Positions 1 through 15,000 of a DNA stretch of 64,000 nucleotides are shown here, piece after piece. The notes under the pieces were generated by a model. That model did no database searches. It was not told the origin of the DNA and saw nothing but the letters and a program-made list of their open reading frames with translations. Every line of letters starts with the position of its first letter. The stretch's first letter is position 1. The position numbers were made by a program, and so were the translations under genes. This DNA comes from Bombus terrestris (lineage: Eukaryota; Arthropoda; Insecta; Hymenoptera; Apidae), in NCBI RefSeq assembly GCF_910591885.1, contig NW_025963552.1:4402001-4466000 (forward strand). Direction: 5' to 3'.

Positions 1-3000
1 AAAATTTAGTCCAACCTCATATCCGATCCGACACGTTCCCAAATTTGAAATAAGTCGCCTCCATGACGAATGACTAACACAGACGGGATTGGTTTTAGGT
101 TAGGCTATAGTTTTCGAGCGAGCGCAGCGAGCGAGATACGCGTAAAGGTGTGTCAAAATCCAACGGTTTGGCACATACGTACATTGAAACATGCGCACCA
201 GCCCGAGGAGCCGGAAGTCTTTATCCTATTGCCTACTGACAAATGTTTACAGTTTATGAATAGTTTCACATAAATAGTACTACTTCTACATACTATAATG
301 CAATGTGATGTCCGAAATGGCTGACAAAATTAGGTAATAACGCGAAATATATGCAAGGCAATATAAGGTATATGTATAGCTTGGAAATTGTGACCGTTGC
401 TCGCTCGCTCCGCTCGCTCGTAAGAAATTAGTCCAACCTCATATCCGATCCAACACGTTCCCAAATTTGAAATAAGTCGCCTCCATATCGAATGACTAAC
501 ACAGACGGGATTGGTTTTAGGTTAGGCTATAGTTTTCGAGCGAGCGCAGCGAGCGAGAGATGCGTAAAGGTGTGTCACAAACCAACGGTTTGGCACATAC
601 GGACATTGAAACATGCGCACCAGCCGAAGGAGCCGGAAGTCTTTATCCTATTGCCTACTGACAAATGTTTACAGTTTATGAATACTTTCACATAAATAGT
701 ACTATTTCCACATACTACAGTGCAATGTGATGTCCCAAATGGCTGACAAAATTAGGTAATAGCACGAAATATATGCAAGGCAATATAAGGTATATGTATA
801 GCTTGGAAATTGTGATCGTTGCTCGCTCGCTCCGCTCACTCGTAAAAATCTAGTCCAACCTCACAGCCGATCCGACACGTTCGCAAATTCGAAATATCTC
901 GCGACCATTACGAATAATGAACGCAAGATGAATTGGTTTTTGGTTAGGCTATAGTTTTCGAGCGAGCGCAGCGAGCGACAGATGCGTAAAGTGTGTCACA
1001 AACCAACGGTTTGGCACATACGGACATTGAAATGTTCGCACCAGCCCGAGGAGCCGGAAGTCTTTATCCTATTGCCTACTGACAAATGTTTACAGTTTAT
1101 GAATACTTTCATATAAATAGTACTATTTCCACATACTACAGTGCAATGTGATGTCCGAAATAGCTGACAAAATTAGGTAATAACACGAAATATCTGCTAG
1201 GCAATATAAGGTATATGTATTGCTTGGAAATTGTGACCGTTGCTCGCTCGCTCCGCTCGCTCGTAAAAAATTAGTCCAACCTCACATCCGATCCGACACG
1301 TTCCCAAATTTGAATTAAGTCGCCGCCATATCGAATGACTAACACAGACGGGATTGGTTTTAGGTTAGGCTATAGTTTTCGAGCTAGCGCAGCGAGCAAG
1401 ATACGCGTAACGGTGTGTCAAAATCCAACGGTTTGGCACATACGGACATTGAAAGATGCGCACCAGCCCGAGGAGTCGGAAGTCTTTATCCTATTGCCTA
1501 CTGACAAATGTTTACAGTTTATGAATAGTTTCACATAAATAGTACTACTTCTACATACTACAATGCAATGTGATGTCCGAAATGGCTGACAAAATTAGGT
1601 AATAACGCGAAATATATGCAAGGCAATATAAGGTATATGTATAGCTTGGAAATTGTGACCGTTGCTCGCTCGCTCCGCTCGCTCGTAAAAAATTAGTCCA
1701 ACCTCATATCCGATCCAACACGTTCCCAAATGTGAAATAATTCGCCTCCATATCGAACGACTAACACAGACGGGATTGATTTTGGGTTAGGCTATAGTTT
1801 TCGACCGAGCGCAGCGAGCGAGAGGTGCGTAAAGGGGGGTCACAAACCAACGGTTTGGCACATACGGACATTGAAATATTCGAACCAGCCCGAGGAGCCG
1901 GAAGTCTTTATCCTATTGCCTACTGACAAATGTTTACAGTTTATGAATACTTTCACATAAATAGTACTATTTCCACATACTACAGTGCAATGTGATGTCC
2001 GAAATAGCTGACAAAATTAGGTAATAACACGAAATATCTGCTAGGCAATATAAGGTATATGTATAGCTTGGAAATTGTGACCGTTGCTCGCTCGCTCCGC
2101 TCGCTCGAAAAAATCTAGTCCAACCTCACAATCGATCCGACACGTTCGCAAATTCGAAATATCTCGCGACCATATCGAATAATGAACGCAAGATGGATTG
2201 GTTTTTGGTTAGGCTATAGTTTTCGGGCGAGCGCAGCGAGCGAGAGACGCGTAAACGTGTGTCACAATCCAAAGGTTTGGCACATACGGACATTGAAATA
2301 TTCGCACCAGCCCGAGGAGCCGGAAGTCTTTATCATATTGCATACTGACAAATGTTTACAGTTTATGAAGAGTTTCACATAAATAGTACTATTTCCACAT
2401 ACTACAGTGCAATGTGATGTCCGAAATGGCTGACAAAATTAGGTAATAACACGAAATATCTGCTAGGCAATATAAGGTATATGTATAGCTTGGAAATTGT
2501 GACCGTTGCTCGCTCGCTCCGCTCGCTCGTAAAAAATTAGTCCAACCTCACATCCGATACGACACGCTCCCAAATTTGAAATAAGTCGCCTCCATATCGA
2601 ATGACTAACACAGACGGGATTGGTTTTAGGTTAGGCTATAGTTTTCGAGCGAGCGCAGCGAGCGAGATACGCGTAAAGGTGTGTCAAAATCCAACGGTTT
2701 GGCACATACGTACATTGAAACATGCGCACCAGCCCGAGGAGCCGGAAGTCTTTATCCTATTGCCTACTGACAAATGTTTACAGTTTATGAATACTTTCAC
2801 ATAAATAGTACTAGTTCCACATACTACAGTGCAATGTGATGTCCGAAATGGCTGACAAAATTAGGTAATAACACGAAATATATGCAAGGCAATATAAGGT
2901 ATATGTATACCTTGGAAATTCTGATCGTTGCTCGCTCGCTCCGCTCGCTCGTAAAAATTTAGTCCAACCTCATATCCGATCCGACACGTTCCCAAATTTG

Positions 3001-6000
3001 AAATAAGTCGCCTCCATGACGAATGACTAACGCAAGAGGGATTGGTTTTAGGTTAGACTATAGTTTTCGAGCGAGCATGGCGAGCGAGGGACGCGCAGAG
3101 GTGTGTCACAATCGAACTGTGTGGCACATGGGGACATTGAAACATGCGCACCAGCCCGAGGAGCCGGAAGTCTTTATCATATTGCATACTGACAAATGTT
3201 TACAGTTTATGAAGAGTTTCACATAAATAGTACTATTTCCACATACTACAGTGCAATGTGATGTCCGAAATGGCTGACAAAATTAGGTAATAACACGAAA
3301 TATCTGCTAGGCAATATAAGGTATATGTATAGCTTGGAAATTGTGACCGTTGCTCGCTCGCTCCGCTCGCTCGTAAAAAATTAGTCCAACCTCACATCCG
3401 ATACGACACGTTCCCCAATTTGAAATAAGTCGCCTCCATATCGAATGACTAACACAGACGGGATTGGTTTTAGGTTAGGCTATAGTTTTCGAGCGAGCGC
3501 AGCGAGCGAGATACGCGTAAAGGTGTGTCAAAATCCAACGGTTTGGCACATACGTACATTGAAACATGCGCACCAGCCCGAGGAGCCGGAAGTCTTTATC
3601 CTATTGCCTACTGACAAATGTTTACAGTTTATGAATACTTTCACATAAATAGTACTATTTCCACATACTACAGTGCAATGTGATGTCCGAAATGGCTTAC
3701 AAAATTAGGTAATAACACGAAATATCTGCTAGGCAATATAAGGTACTTGTATAGCCTGGAAATTGTGACCGTTGCTCGCTCGCTCCGCTCGCTCGTAAAA
3801 AATTAGTCCAACCTCATATCCGATCCAACACGTTCCCAAATTTGAAATAAGTCGCCTCCATATCGAATGACCAACACAGACGGGATTGGTATTAGGTTAG
3901 GCTATAGTTTTCGAGCGAGCGCAGCGAGCGAGATACGCGTAAAGGTGTGTCGAAATCCAACGGTTTGGCACATACGGACATTGAAACATGCGCACCAGCC
4001 CGAGGAGCCGGAAGTCTTTATCCTATTGCATACTGACAAATGTTTACAGTTTATGAAGAGTTTCACATAAATAGTACTATTTCCACATACTACAGTGCAA
4101 TGTGATGTTCGAAATGGCTGACAAAATTAGGTAATAACACGAAATATATGCAAGGCAATATAAGGTATATGTATACCTTGGAAATTCTGATCGTTGCTCG
4201 CTCGCTCCGCTCGCTCGTAAAAATTTAGTCCAACCTCATATCCGATCCGACACGTTCCCAAATTTGAAATAAGTCGCCTCCATGACGAATGACTAACACA
4301 GACGGGATTGGTTTTAGGTTAGGCTATAGTTTTCGAGCGAGCGCAGCGAGCGAGATACGCGTAAAGGTGTGTCAAAATCCAACGGTTTGGCACATACGTA
4401 CATTGAAACATGCGCACCAGCCCGAGGAGCCGGAAGTCTTTATCCTATTGCCTACTGACAAATGTTTACAGTTTATGAATAGTTTCACATAAATAGTACT
4501 ACTTCTACATACTACAGTGCAATGTGATGTCCGAAATGGCTTACAAAATTAGGTAATAACACGAAATATCTGCTAGGCAATATAAGGTACTTGTATAGCC
4601 TGGAAATTGTGACCGTTGCTCGCTCGCTCCGCTCGCTCGTAAAAAATTAGTCCAACCTCATATCCGATCCAACACGTTCCCAAATTTGAAATAAGTCGCC
4701 TCCATATCGAATGACCAACACAGACGGGATTGGTATTAGGTTAGGCTATAGTTTTCGAGCGAGCGCAGCGAGCGAGATACGCGTAAAGGTGTGTCGAAAT
4801 CCAACGGTTTGGCACATACGGACATTGAAACATGCGCACCAGCCCGAGGAGCCGGAAGTCTTTATCCTATTGCATACTGACAAATGTTTACAGTTTATGA
4901 AGAGTTTCACATAAATAGTACTATTTCCACATACTACAGTGCAATGTGATGTCCGAAATGGCTGACAAAATTAGGTAATAACACGAAATATATGCAAGGC
5001 AATATAAGGTATATGTATACCTTGGAAATTCTGATCGTTGCTCGCTCGCTCCGCTCGCTCGTAAAAATTTAGTCCAACCTCATATCCGATCCGACACGTT
5101 CCCAAATTTGAAATAAGTCGCCTCCATGACGAATGACTAACACAGACGGGATTGGTTTTAGGTTAGGCTATAGTTTTCGAGCGAGCGCAGCGAGCGAGAT
5201 ACGCGTAAAGGTGTGTCAAAATCCAACGGTTTGGCACATACGTACATTGAAACATGCGCACCAGCCCGAGGAGCCGGAAGTCTTTATCCTATTGCCTACT
5301 GACAAATGTTTACAGTTTATGAATAGTTTCACATAAATAGTACTACTTCTACATACTATAATGCAATGTGATGTCCGAAATGGCTGACAAAATTAGGTAA
5401 TAACGCGAAATATATGCAAGGCAATATAAGGTATATGTATAGCTTGGAAATTGTGACCGTTGCTCGCTCGCTCCGCTCGCTCGTAAGAAATTAGTCCAAC
5501 CTCATATCCGATCCAACACGTTCCCAAATTTGAAATAAGTCGCCTCCATATCGAATGACTAACACAGACGGGATTGGTTTTAGGTTAGGCTATAGTTTTC
5601 GAGCGAGCGCAGCGAGCGAGAGATGCGTAAAGGTGTGTCACAAACCAACGGTTTGGCACATACGGACATTGAAACATGCGCACCAGCCGAAGGAGCCGGA
5701 AGTCTTTATCCTATTGCCTACTGACAAATGTTTACAGTTTATGAATACTTTCACATAAATAGTACTATTTCCACATACTACAGTGCAATGTGATGTCCGA
5801 AATAGCTGACAAAATTAGGTAATAACACGAAATATCTGCTAGGCAATATAAGGTACTTGTATAGCCTGGAAATTGTGACCGTTGCTCGCTCGCTCCGCTC
5901 GCTCGTAAAAAATTAGTCCAACCTCATATCCGATCCAACACGTTCCCAAATTTGAAATAAGTCGCCTCCATATCGAATGACCAACACAGACGGGATTGGT

Positions 6001-9000
6001 ATTAGGTTAGGCTATAGTTTTCGCGCGAGCGCAGCGAGCGAGATACGCGTAAAGGTGTGTCGAAATCCAACGGTTTGGCACATACGGACATTGAAACATG
6101 AGCACCAGCCCGAGGAGCCGGAAGTCTTTATCCTATTGCATACTGACAAATGTTTGCAGTTTATGAAGAGTTTCACATAAATAGTACTAGTTCCACATAC
6201 TACAGTGCAATGTGATGTCCGAAATGGCTGACAAAATTAGGTAATAACACGAAATATATGCAAGGCAATATAAGGTATATGTATACCTTGGAAATTCTGA
6301 TCGTTGCTCGCTCGCTCCGCTCGCTCGTAAAAATTTAGTCCAACCTCATATCCGATCCGACACGTTCCCAAATTTGAAATAAGTCGCCTCCATGACGAAT
6401 GACTAACGCAAGAGGGATTGGTTTTAGGTTAGACTATAGTTTTCGAGCGAGCATGGTGAGCGAGGGACGCGCAGAGGTGTGTCACAATCGAACGGTGTGG
6501 CACATGGGGACATTGAAACATGCGCACCAGCCCGAGGAGCCGGAAGTCTTTATCATATTGCATACTGACAAATGTTTACAGTTTATGAAGAGTTTCACAT
6601 AAATAGTACTATTTCCACATACTACAGTGCAATGTGATGTCCGAAATGGCTGACTCAATTAGGTAATAACACGAAATATCTGCTAGGCAATATAAGGTAT
6701 ATGTATAGCTTGGAAATTGTGACCGTTGCTCGCTCGCTCCGCTCGCTCGTAAAAAATTAGTCCAACCTCACATCCGATACGACACGTTCCCCAATTTGAA
6801 ATAAGTCGCCTCCATATCGAATGACTAACACAGACGGGATTGGTTTTAGGTTAGGCTATAGTTTTCGAACGAGCGCAGCGAGCGAGATACGCGTAAAGGT
6901 GTGTCAAAATCCAACGGTTTGGCACATACGTACATTGAAACATGCGCACCAGCCCGAGGAGCCGGAAGTCTTTATCCTATTGCCTACTGACAAATGTTTA
7001 CAGTTTATGAATACTTTCACATAAATAGTACTATTTCCACATACTACAGTGCAATGTGATGTCCGAAATGGCTTACAAAATTAGGTAATAACACGAAATA
7101 TCTGCTAGGCAATATAAGGTACTTGTATAGCCTGGAAATTGTGACCGTTGCTCGCTCGCTCCGCTCGCTCGTAAAAAATTAGTCCAACCTCATATCCGAT
7201 CCAACACGTTCCCAAATTTGAAATAAGTCGCCTCCATATCGAATGACCAACACAGACGGGATTGGTATTAGGTTAGGCTATAGTTTTCGAGCGAGCGCAG
7301 CGAGCGAGATACGCGTAAAGGTGTGTCAAAATCCAACGGTTTGGCACATACGGACATTGAAACATGCGCACCAGCCCGAGGAGCCGGAAGTCTTTATCCT
7401 ATTGCATACTGACAAATGTTTACAGTTTATGAAGAGTTTCACATAAATAGTACTATTTCCACATACTACAGTGCAATGTGATGTCCGAAATGGCTGACAA
7501 AATTAGGTAATAACACGAAATATATGCAAGGCAATATAAGGTATATGTATACCTTGGAAATTCTGATCGTTGCTCGCTCGCTCCGCTCGCTCGTAAAAAT
7601 TTAGTCCAACCTCATATCCGATCCGACACGTTCCCAAATTTGAAATAAGTCGCCTCCATGACGAATGACTAACACAGACGGGATTGGTTTTAGGTTAGGC
7701 TATAGTTTTCGAGCGAGCGCAGCGAGCGAGATACGCGTAAAGGTGTGTCAAAATCCAACGGTTTGGCACATACGTACATTGAAACATGCGCACCAGCCCG
7801 AGGAGCCGGAAGTCTTTATCCTATTGCCTACTGACAAATGTTTACAGTTTATGAATACTTTCACATAAATAGTACTATTTCCACATACTACAGTGCAATG
7901 TGATGTCCGAAATAGCTGACAAAATTAGGTAATAACACGAAATATCTGCTAGGCAATATAAGGTATATGTATAGCTTGGAAATTGGGACCGTTGCTCGCT
8001 CGCTCCGCTCGCTCGTAAGAAATTAGTCCAACCTCATATCCGATCCAACACGTTCCCAAATTTGAAATAAGTCGCCTCCATATCGAATGACTAACACAGA
8101 CGGGATTGGTTTTAGGTTAGGCTATAGTTTTCGAGCGAGCGCAGCGAGCGAGAGATGCGTAAAGGTGTGTCACAAACCAACGGTTTGGCACATACGGACA
8201 TTGAAATATTCGAACCAGCCCGAGGAGCCGGAAGTCTTTATCCTATTGCCTACTGACAAATGTTTACAGTTTATGAATACTTTCACATAAATAGTACTAT
8301 TTCCACATACTACAGTGCAATGTGATGTCCGAAATAGCTGACAAAATTAGGTAATAACACGAAATATCTGCTAGGCAATATAAGGTATATGTATAGCTTG
8401 GAAATTGTGACCGTTGCTCGCACGCTCCGCTCGCTCGTAAAAAATGAGTCCAACCTCACAACCGATCCGACACGTTCCCAAATTTGAAATAAGTCGCCTC
8501 CATATCGAATGACTAACACAGACGGGATTGGTTTTAGGTTAGGCTACAGTTTTCGAGCGAGCGCAGCGAGCGAGATACGCGTAAAGGTGTGTCAAAATCC
8601 AACGGTTTGGCACATACGGACATTGAAACATGCGCACCAGCCCGAGGAGCCGGAAGTCTTTATCCTATTGCCTACTGACAAATGTTTACAGTTTATGAAT
8701 AGTTTCACATAAATAGTACTACTTCTACATACTACAATGCAATGTGATGTCCGAAATGGCTGACAAAATTAGGTAATAACGCGAAATATATGCAAGGCAA
8801 TATAAGGTATATGTATAGCTTGGAAATTGTGACCGTTGCTCGCTCGCTCCGCTCGCTCGTAAAAATCTACTCCAACCACACAACCGATCCGACACGTTCG
8901 CAAATTCGAAATATCTCGCGACCATATCGAATAATGAACGCAAGATGGATTGGTTTTTGGTTAGGCTATAGTTTTCGAGCGAGCGCAGCGAGCGAGAGAC

Positions 9001-12000
9001 GCGTAAACGTGTATCACAATCCAAGGGTTTGGCACATACGGACATTGAAATATTCGCACCAGCCCGAGGAGCCGGAAGTCTTTATCCTATTGCCTACTGA
9101 CAAATGTTTACAGTTTATGAATACTTTCACATAAATAATACTATTTCCACATACTACAGTGCAATGTGATGTCCGAAATAGCTGACAAAATTAGGTAATA
9201 ACACGAAATATATGCAAGGCAATATAAGGTATATGTATAGCTGGGAAATTGTGACCGTTGCTCGCTCGCTCCGCTCGCTCGTAAAAAATTAGTCCAACCT
9301 CATATCCGATCCGACACGTTCGCAAATTCGAAATATCTCGCCACCATATCGAATAATGAACTCAAGATGGATTGGTTTTTGGTTAGGTTATAGTTTTCGA
9401 GCGAGAGCAGCGAGCGAGGGACGCGCAGAGGTGTGTCACAATCGAACGGTGTGGCACATGGGGACATTGAAATATTCGCACCAGCCCGAGGAGCCGGAAG
9501 TCTTTATCCTATTGCCTACTGACAAATGTTTACAGTTTATGAATACTTTCACATAAATAATACTATTTCCACATACTACAGTGCAATGTGATGTCCGAAA
9601 TAGCTGACAAAATTAGGTAATAACACGAAATATATGCAAGGCAATATAAGGTATATGTATAGCTTGGAAATTGTGACCGTTGCTCGCTCGCTCCGCTCGC
9701 TCGTAAAAAATTAGTCCAACCTCACATCCGATACGACACGTTCCCCAATTTGAAATAAGTCGCCTCCATATCGAATGACTAACACAGACGGGATTGGTTT
9801 TAGGTTAGGCTATAGTTTTCGAGCGAGCGCACTGAGCGAGATACGCGTAAAAGTGTGTCAAAATCCAACGGTTTGGCACATACGTACATTGAAACATGCG
9901 CACCAGCCCGAGGAGCCGGAAGTCTTTATCCTATTGCCTACTGACAAATGTTTACAGTTTATGAATACTTTCACATAAATAGTACTATTTCCACATACTA
10001 CAGTGCAATGTGATGTCCGAAATGGCTTACAAAATTAGGTAATAACACGAAATATCTGCTAGGCAATATAAGGTACTTGTATAGCCTGGAAATTGTGACC
10101 GTTGCTCGCTCGCTCCGCTCGCTCGTAAAAAATTAGTCCAACCTCATATCCGATCCAACACGTTCCCAAATTTGAAATAAGTCGCCTCCATATCGAATGA
10201 CCAACACAGACGGGATTGGTATTAGGTTAGGCTATAGTTTTCGCGCGAGCGCAGCGAGCGAGATACGCGTAAAGGTGTGTCGAAATCCAACGGTTTGGCA
10301 CATACGGACATTGAAACATGAGCACCAGCCCGAGGAGCCGGAAGTCTTTATCCTATTGCATACTGACAAATGTTTGCAGTTTATGAAGAGTTTCACATAA
10401 ATAGTACTAGTTCCACATACTACAGTGCAATGTGATGTCCGAAATGGCTGACAAAATTAGGTAATAACACGAAATATATGCAAGGCAATATAAGGTATAT
10501 GTATACCTTGGAAATTCTGATCGTTGCTCGCTCGCTCCGCTCGCTCGTAAAAATTTAGTCCAACCTCATATCCGATCCGACACGTTCCCAAATTTGAAAT
10601 AAGTCGCCTCCATGACGAATGACTAACGCAAGAGGGATTGGTTTTAGGTTAGACTATAGTTTTCGAGCGAGCATGGCGAGCGAGGGACGCGCAGAGGTGT
10701 GTCACAATCGAACGGTGTGGCACATGGGGACATTGAAACATGCGCACCAGCCCGAGGAGCCGGAAGTCTTTATCATATTGCATACTGACAAATGTTTACA
10801 GTTTATGAAGAGTTTCACATAAATAGTACTATTTCCACATACTACAGTGCAATGTGATGTCCGAAATGGCTGACAAAATTAGGTAATAACACGAAATATC
10901 TGCTAGGCAATATAAGGTATATGTATAGCTTGGAAATTGTGACCGTTGCTCGCTCGCTCCGCTCGCTCGTAAAAAATTAGTCCAACCTCACATCCGATAC
11001 GACACGCTCCCAAATTTGAAATAAGTCGCCTCCATATCGAATGACTAACACAGACGGGATTGGTTTTAGGTTAGGCTATAGTTTTCGAGCGAGCGCAGCG
11101 AGCGAGAGATGCGTAAAGGTGTGTCACAAACCAACGGTTTGGCACATACGGACATTGAAACATGCGCACCAGCCGAAGGAGCCGGAAGTCTTTATCCTAT
11201 TGCCTACTGACAAATGTTTACAGTTTATGAATACTTTCACATAAATAGTACTATTTCCACATACTACAGTGCAATGTGATGTCCGAAATAGCTGACAAAA
11301 TTAGGTAATAACACGAAATATCTGCTAGGCAATATAAGGTATATGTATAGCTTGGAAATTGTGACCGTTGCTCGCACGCTCCGCTCGCTCGTAAAAAATG
11401 AGTCCAACCTCACAACCGATCCGACACGTTCCCAAATTTGAAATAAGTCGCCTCCATATCGAATGACTAACACAGACGGGATTGGTTTTAGGTTAGGCTA
11501 CAGTTTTCGAGCGAGCGCAGCGAGCGAGATACGCGTAAAGGTGTGTCAAAATCCAACGGTTTGGCACATACGGACATTGAAACATGCGCACCAGCCCGAG
11601 GAGCCGGAAGTCTTTATCCTATTGCCTACTGACAAATGTTTACAGTTTATGAATAGTTTCACATAAATAGTACTACTTCTACATACTACAATGCAATGTG
11701 ATGTCCGAAATGGCTGACAAAATTAGGTAATAACGCGAAATATATGCAAGGCAATATAAGGTATATGTATAGCTTGGAAATTGTGACCGTTGCTCGCTCG
11801 CTCCGCTCGCTCGTAAAAATCTACTCCAACCACACAACCGATCCGACACGTTCCCAAATTTGAAATAAGTCGCCTCCATATCGAATGACTAACACAGACG
11901 GGGTTGGTTTTAGGTTAGGCTACAGTTTTCGAGCGAGCGCAGCGAGCGAGATACGCGTAAAGGTGTGTCAAAATCCAACGGTTTGGCACATACGGACATT

Positions 12001-15000
12001 GAAACATGCGCACCAGCCGAAGGAGCCGGAAGTCTTTATCCTATTGCCTACTGACAAATGTTTACAGTTTATGAAGAGTTTCACATAAATAGTACTATTT
12101 CCACATACTACAGTGCAATGTGATGTCCGAAATGGCTGACAAAATTAGGTAATAACACGAAATATCTGCTAGGCAATATAAGGTATATGTATAGCTTGGA
12201 AATTGTGACCGTTGCTCGCTCGCTCCGCTCGCTCGTAAAAAATTAGTCCAACCTCACATCCGATACGACACGCTCCCAAATTTGAAATAAGTCGCCTCCA
12301 TATCGAATGACTAACACAGACGGGATTGGTTTTAGGTTAGGCTATAGTTTTCGAGCGAGCGCAGCGAGCGAGATACGCGTAAAGGTGTGTCAAAATCCAA
12401 CGGTTTGGCACATACGTACATTGAAACATGCGCACCAGCCCGAGGAGCCGGAAGTCTTTATCCTATTGCCTACTGACAAATGTTTACAGTTTATGAATAC
12501 TTTCACATAAATAGTACTATTTCCACATACTACAGTGCAATGTGATGTCCGAAATGGCTTACAAAATTAGGTAATAACACGAAATATCTGCTAGGCAATA
12601 TAAGGTATTTGTATAGCCTGGAAATTGTGACAGTTGCTCGCTCGCTCCGCTCGCTCGTAAAAAATTAGTCCAACCTCATATCCGATCCAACACGTTCCCA
12701 AATTTGATATAAGTCGCCTCCATATCGAATGACTAACACAGACGGGATTGGTATTAGGTTAGGCTATAGTTTTCGAGCGAGCGCAGCGAGCGAGATACGC
12801 GTAAAGGTGTGTCGAAATCCAACGGTTTGGCACATACGGACATTGAAACATGCGCACCAGCCCGAGGAGCCGGAAGTCTTTATCCTATTGCATACTGACA
12901 AATGTTTACAGTTTATGAAGAGTTTCACATAAATAGTACTATTTCCACATACTACAGTGCAATGTGATGTCCGAAATGGCTGACAAAATTAGGTAATAAC
13001 ACGAAATATATGCAAGGCAATATAAGGTATACGTATAGCTTGGAAATTGTGACCGTTGCTCGCTCGCTCCGCTCGCTCGTAAAAATCTACTCCAACCACA
13101 CAACCGATCCGACACGTTCCCAAATTTGAAATAAGTCGCCTCCATATCGAATGACTAACACAGACGGGGTTGGTTTTAGGTTAGGCTACAGTTTTCGAGC
13201 GAGCGCAGCGAGCGAGATACGCGTAAAGGTGTGTCAAAATCCAACGGTTTGGCACATACGGACATTGAAACATGCGCACCAGCCCGAGGAGCCGGAAGTC
13301 TTTATCCTATTGCCTACTGACAAATGTTTACAGTTTATGAATAGTTTCACATAAATAGTACTACTTCTACATAATACAATGCAATGTGATGTCCGAAATG
13401 GCTGACAAAATTAGGTAATAACGCGAAATATATGCAAGGCAATATAAGGTATATGTATGGCTTGGAAATTGTGACCGTTGCTCGCTCGCTCCGCTCGCTC
13501 GTAAAAATCTACTCCAACCACACAACCGATCCGACACGTTCGCAAATTCGAAATATCTCGCGACCATATCGAATAATGAACGCAAGATGGATTGGTTTTT
13601 GGTTAGGCTATAGTTTTCGAGCGAGCGCAGCGAGCGAGAGACGCGTAAACGTGTGTCACAATCCAAAGGTTTGGCACATACGGACATTGAAATATTCGCA
13701 CCAGCCCGAGGAGCCGGAAGTCTTTATCCTATTGCCTACTGACAAATGTTTACAGTTTATGAATACTTTCACATAAATAATACTATTTCCACATACTACA
13801 GTGCAATGTGATGTCCCAAATGGCTGACAATATTAGGTAATAGCACGAAATATATGCAAGGCAATATAAGGTATATGTATAGCTTGGAAATTGTGATCGT
13901 TGCTCGCTCGCTCCGCTCACTCGTAAAAATCTAGTCCAACCTCACAGCCGATCCGACACGTTCGCAAATTCGAAATATCTCGCGACCATATCGAATAATG
14001 AACGCAAGATGGATTGGTTTTTGTTTAGGCTATAGTTTTCGAGCGAGCGCAGCGAGCGAGAGACGCGTAAACGTGTGTCACAATCCAAAGGTTTGGCACA
14101 TACGGACATTGAAATATTCGCACCAGCCCGAGGAGCCGGAAGTCTTTATCCTATTGCCTACTGACAAATGTTTACAGTTTATGAATACTTTCACATAAAT
14201 AATACTATTTCCACATACTACAGTGCAATGTGATGTCCGAAATAGCTGACAAAATTAGGTAATAACACGAAATATATGCAAGGCAATATAAGGTATATGT
14301 ATACCTTGGAAATTCTGATCGTTGCTCGCTCGCTCCGCTCGCTCGTAAAAATTTAGTCCAACCTCATATCCGATCCGACACGTTCCCAAATTTGAAATAA
14401 GTCGCCTCCATGACGAATGACTAACGCAAGAGGGATTGGTTTTAGGTTAGACTATAGTTTTCGAGCGAGCATGGCGAGCGAGGGACGCGCAGAGGTGTGT
14501 CACAATCGAACGGTGTGGCACATGGGGACATTGAAACATGCGCACCAGCCCGAGGAGCCGGAAGTCTTTATCATATTGCATACTGACAAATGTTTACAGT
14601 TTATGAAGAGTTTCACATAAATAGTACTATTTCCACATACTACAGTGCAATGTGTTGTCCGAAATGGCTGACAAAATTAGGTAATAACACGAAATATCTG
14701 CTAGGCAATATAAGGTATATGTATAGCTTGGAAATTGTGACCGTTGCTCGCTCGCTCCGCTCGCTCGTAAAAAATTAGTCCAACCTCACATCCGATACGA
14801 CACGTTCCCCAATTTGAAATAAGTCGCCTCCATATCGAATGACTAACACAGACGGGATTGGTTTTAGGTTAGGCTATAGTTTTCGAGCGAGCGCAGCGAG
14901 CGAGATACGCGTAAAGGTGTGTCAAAATCCAACGGTTTGGCACATACGTACATTGAAACATGCGCACCAGCCCGAGGAGCCGGAAGTCTTTATCCTATTG

